Assembly (NCBI RefSeq): GCF_002379585.1
Contig: NZ_DFUE01000046.1
Location: 88,256-152,255 of the forward strand
Source of the DNA: Pseudomonas sp. UBA4194
GTDB lineage: Bacteria > Pseudomonadota > Gammaproteobacteria > Pseudomonadales > Pseudomonadaceae
Direction: 5' to 3'
DNA: 64,000 nucleotides
The notes beneath the pieces are model-generated. The model was given only the letters and a program-made list of their open reading frames with translations. It did no database searches and had not been told where the DNA came from. Below, piece after piece: positions 61,292 to 64,000 of the stretch. A program made the translations under genes and the position numbers. Numbering within the stretch: position 1 is the stretch's first letter; every line of letters starts with the position of its first letter.

Positions 61292-63307
61292 ATGCCCTTG
61301 CGCCAGAGACTCGAAAACCTGCCGGTTGGCCAGAAACTGCTGGCTGCCCTGCTGGTGCTGCTGACCACCGTATTGCTGGTCGCCAACCTGACCTTCATCA
61401 GCGCTGCCTACTGGATCTCCCAGGAAAGCATGGCGCCCCAGGCCTTGCTGACCATCGGCCGTCTCGTCTCCAATCCGGGCCTGGCGCAGCAGGCGCTTCG
61501 TTCCCCACAAGACGCCGAAGCGCTGCTCAGCGAACTTAACAGCTACTCCCCCCTGCGCGCGGCCGCGGTGTACGACGCCGACGGCAAGTTGCTCTCGCAG
61601 TTACAGCACGGCGACCGCCTTAAGTTGCCCAACCATTTCTCCGCGATCCAGGACTGGCGCGCCAGCGAGTTTCGCAGCACGCAACTGGTGCCGCTGTCCA
61701 ACTCGGGCCACCTGTTGCTGGTGGCCAGCAGCGAGCTGCCGGTGGCCTTCTACACCGGCACCCTCACCGCCAGCCTGGGGATTCTGGTGTTCAGCGTGTT
61801 GCTCTGGATGGTCATCGCCCGGCAGATCAAACGCCTGATCACCCAACCCATCTACCGCCTCGAAGAGCTGTCGCGCCAGGTCACCCGAGAAGAGAACTAC
61901 GCCCTGCGTGCCGGACGCGGCAACCATGACGAAATCGGCAGCCTGGCCGAAGCGTTCAACACCATGCTGTCGCGTATCGAAGCCCGGGAGCAGCAACTCA
62001 AGCGCGCCCGCGACGAATCCCAGGCCGCGTACGATCAGGCCCAGGGCCTGGCCGAGGAAACGCGTCACACCAACCGCAAGCTGGAGCTTGAGGTCCAGGT
62101 GCGCAGCAAGATCGAAAAGAAACTCACCGGTTTCCAGAACTACCTCAACAGCATCATCGACTCCATGCCCTCGGCGTTGATCGCGCTGGACGAGCAACTG
62201 TACGTCACCCAGTGGAATCAGGAAGCCAGTGCACTCTCCGGTACGCCGCTGGACGAGGCACTGAACCAGCCGATCTTTCTGGCCTTCGAGCCGCTCAAGC
62301 CATTCCTGCCGCAACTCAAGACCACGGTAGAGCAGCACACCGTGGCCAAGATCGAACGCGTGACCTGGGTCAAGGACGACACCCCGCGCCACTATGCCCT
62401 CACCTTCTATCCGTTGATGGGCGGCGCCGGCCGCGGGGTGGTGATTCGTATCGACGACATCACTCAGCGCCTGTCCCTGGAGGAGATGATGGTGCAGTCC
62501 GAGAAAATGCTCTCGGTGGGCGGTCTGGCCGCCGGCATGGCCCACGAGATCAACAATCCGCTGGGAGCCATCCTGCATAACGTGCAGAACGTCAGGCGCC
62601 GCCTGTCAGCCGACTTGCCCAGGAACCTGGAGCAAGCCAGCGAGGCCGGTATCGATCTGGAAACGGTCAATGCCTACCTGCGAGGCCGCGAGATACCGCA
62701 GTTGCTGGACGGCATCCAGCAAGCCGGCGCGCGTGCGGCCAAGATCGTCACCCACATGCTCAGCTTCAGCCGCCGCAGCACGCGGGAGATGGCACCCTGC
62801 GATCTACCGGGTCTGATCGATCAGGCGGTGGAAATCGCCGGCAATGACTTCGACCTGGCCATCGGTTTTGATTTCAAGGGCCAGAATATCGTGCGTCAGT
62901 TCGACCCGACCCTGGGCCCGGTGCCGGGCACTGCCAACGAGCTGGAGCAGGTGCTGCTGAATCTGTTGAAGAACGCCGCCCAAGCCATTCATCAACGGCC
63001 CGACGGCTCCGAGCCCGGGCGTATCATTCTGCGCACCCGGCTCAATCCACCGTGGGCCGAGATCCAGGTGGAGGACAACGGCATCGGCATGTCCGAGAAC
63101 GTGCGCAAGCGCACCTTCGAGCCGTTCTTTACCACCAAGGAAATTGGTCAGGGCACCGGCCTTGGGCTTTCAGTGTCCTATTTCATCATCACCAACAACC
63201 ACAAGGGCCAGATGGAAGTGCATTCCACCCCAGGCCAGGGCACCTGCTTCACCTTGCGCCTGCCGCTGGCAAGCAACACCCTGCCGGCCCCGACCACGGA
63301 GATATGA
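61292..63307 (+). CDS. Membrane sensor histidine kinase with HAMP and PAS domains
   Basis: This 671-residue kinase has membrane helices near residues 15-40 and 155-178, enclosing a periplasmic sensor of about 115 residues. A HAMP domain (about 180-235), a coiled coil, a PAS domain (about 282-395, LNSIIDSMPSALIALDEQ), HisKA with H418 (GMAHEINNPLGAI) and a HATPase domain (NLLKNAAQAI, DNGIGM, GTGLGLSVSYF) follow. There is no receiver domain, and the nearest regulator is the degenerate protein two genes upstream. The ligand is unknown. The next gene overlaps its stop by four bases. Confidence 0.88.
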   Translation: MPLRQRLENLPVGQKLLAALLVLLTTVLLVANLTFISAAYWISQESMAPQALLTIGRLVSNPGLAQQALRSPQDAEALLSELNSYSPLRAAAVYDADGKLLSQLQHGDRLKLPNHFSAIQDWRASEFRSTQLVPLSNSGHLLLVASSELPVAFYTGTLTASLGILVFSVLLWMVIARQIKRLITQPIYRLEELSRQVTREENYALRAGRGNHDEIGSLAEAFNTMLSRIEAREQQLKRARDESQAAYDQAQGLAEETRHTNRKLELEVQVRSKIEKKLTGFQNYLNSIIDSMPSALIALDEQLYVTQWNQEASALSGTPLDEALNQPIFLAFEPLKPFLPQLKTTVEQHTVAKIERVTWVKDDTPRHYALTFYPLMGGAGRGVVIRIDDITQRLSLEEMMVQSEKMLSVGGLAAGMAHEINNPLGAILHNVQNVRRRLSADLPRNLEQASEAGIDLETVNAYLRGREIPQLLDGIQQAGARAAKIVTHMLSFSRRSTREMAPCDLPGLIDQAVEIAGNDFDLAIGFDFKGQNIVRQFDPTLGPVPGTANELEQVLLNLLKNAAQAIHQRPDGSEPGRIILRTRLNPPWAEIQVEDNGIGMSENVRKRTFEPFFTTKEIGQGTGLGLSVSYFIITNNHKGQMEVHSTPGQGTCFTLRLPLASNTLPAPTTEI

Positions 63308-63873
63308 CCATGGGCTTTCGCCTGTCGAAGATTTACACCCGCACCGGTGACAAAGGCGAGACTGGCCTGGGTGATGGCCGCCGTGTGCCCAAGGACCATC
63401 CACGGGTGGAGGCCATCGGTGAAGTCGATACCCTGAACAGTCAGTTAGGGTTGCTGCTGGCCAATCTGGCTGATGACCCGCGCCTGGCAGAGGTGAGCGA
63501 AGTGCTTGCCCCCTGCCAGCATCGATTGTTCGACCTGGGGGGAGAGCTGGCCATGCCGGCTTACCATGCCCTCAATGCTGCTGAAGTCGAGCGTCTGGAA
63601 ACGGCCATCGACACCTGGAATGAAGAACTCGGGCCGCTGGAAAACTTCATCTTGCCGGGCGGTTCGGCGTTGATCGCCCAGGCCCATGTGTGTCGTAGCC
63701 TGGCGCGCAGTGCCGAACGCCGCTGCCAACAATTGAATGCGCTGGAGCCGTTGGCCGGCGTGGGATTGGCTTACATCAACAGGCTGTCGGATGTGTTGTT
63801 CGTGGCGGCGCGGATCATTGCACGCCGCCAAGGGGTGGCGGAGGTGTTATGGGTGGCGGCGGTTAAGGGTTAG
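63304..63873 (+). CDS. pduO: Cob(I)alamin adenosyltransferase, PduO type
   Basis: This enzyme transfers the adenosyl group of ATP to cob(I)alamin. The 189 residues have the N-terminal ATP-binding motif YTRTGDKGETGLGDG and the later RSLARSAERR helix with catalytic arginines, followed by NRLSDVLFVAARI. The start is ATG at 63304 within the kinase stop (ATGA); an ATG two codons later is an alternative. The kinase coupling is the only sign of a regulatory link. Confidence 0.9.
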   Translation: MTMGFRLSKIYTRTGDKGETGLGDGRRVPKDHPRVEAIGEVDTLNSQLGLLLANLADDPRLAEVSEVLAPCQHRLFDLGGELAMPAYHALNAAEVERLETAIDTWNEELGPLENFILPGGSALIAQAHVCRSLARSAERRCQQLNALEPLAGVGLAYINRLSDVLFVAARIIARRQGVAEVLWVAAVKG

Positions 63874-63915
63874 GTTTGGGTTGGGGGTGCCTGGCTTGGG
63901 GTTTGTGGTGGATGG

Positions 63916-63952
63916 TCCCCTCACCCCAGCCCTCTCCCTGGGGAGAGGGAGC
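63916..63952. repeat. Palindromic repeat, family C
   Basis: CCCCTCACCCCAGCCCTCTC is followed by CTGGGGAGAGGGAG. Another copy seems to begin at the window end (CCCCCTCTCC). Confidence 0.7.
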
Positions 63953-64000
63953 CGATCACGGACAGATGAAACACCGCGTACTGCTTCTAGCCCCCTCTCC

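Overview
The window comes from a gamma-proteobacterium of the genus Pseudomonas, most likely the P. putida group. The sequence is GC-rich with strong third-position GC bias. It carries TtgC/OprM-type efflux, a complete pca (beta-ketoadipate) cluster, MvaT, ColRS, BifA and MexVW homologues, plus dense palindromic REP repeats of Pseudomonas type. I see no rRNA, tRNA, CRISPR array, transposase or phage gene. Most of the window is ordinary chromosomal backbone.

Region 1 (1-13 kb): the 3' end of an RND outer-membrane channel gene, then an OprD-type porin facing the pca genes, which run on the minus strand as pcaR-pcaK-pcaI-pcaJ-pcaF-pcaT-pcaB-pcaD-pcaC. These take protocatechuate-derived carboxymuconate to succinyl-CoA and acetyl-CoA. 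PcaR-like 15-bp operators lie in front of pcaR, pcaI and the porin, so the porin probably belongs to the regulon.

Region 2 (13-28.5 kb): a small charged protein, a PiT phosphate transporter, a HerA-like ATPase, and a three-gene overlapping operon (GT4 glycosyltransferase, DUF2334 deacetylase-like protein, flippase-like membrane protein). Then come purU with a small ORF directly behind it, mvaT, sbcB, clsB, a serine hydrolase coupled to a small cysteine-containing membrane protein, the ornithine-lipid genes olsBA behind a Pho-box-like site, and acpH. Envelope lipid functions are well represented.

Region 3 (28.5-46.7 kb): an ArsR regulator with xenB, a coiled-coil membrane protein, an extended SDR, argP with argO, sodB, bifA (c-di-GMP phosphodiesterase), a four-gene imelysin/di-haem oxidoreductase/DUF1513 locus that looks like periplasmic iron uptake, and mexVW, which has no outer-membrane partner gene of its own.

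Region 4 (46.7-64 kb): the operon methyltransferase-inaA-small periplasmic protein, with a close match to the ColR binding motif in front of it, next to colRS. Then groES-groEL behind a sigma-32-like promoter, fxsA, a HugZ-type protein, a DUF481 barrel protein, an alkyltransferase-like protein, an AmpG-like permease, mscS, yajQ, a doubly degenerate receiver/GGDEF protein overlapping panE, a PAS-containing histidine kinase and a PduO-type cobalamin adenosyltransferase.

At least four families of intergenic palindromic repeats separate these blocks. No wholly new large system is evident. The best leads are small proteins coupled to known genes, the regulatory sites, and the glycosyltransferase-deacetylase-flippase operon.
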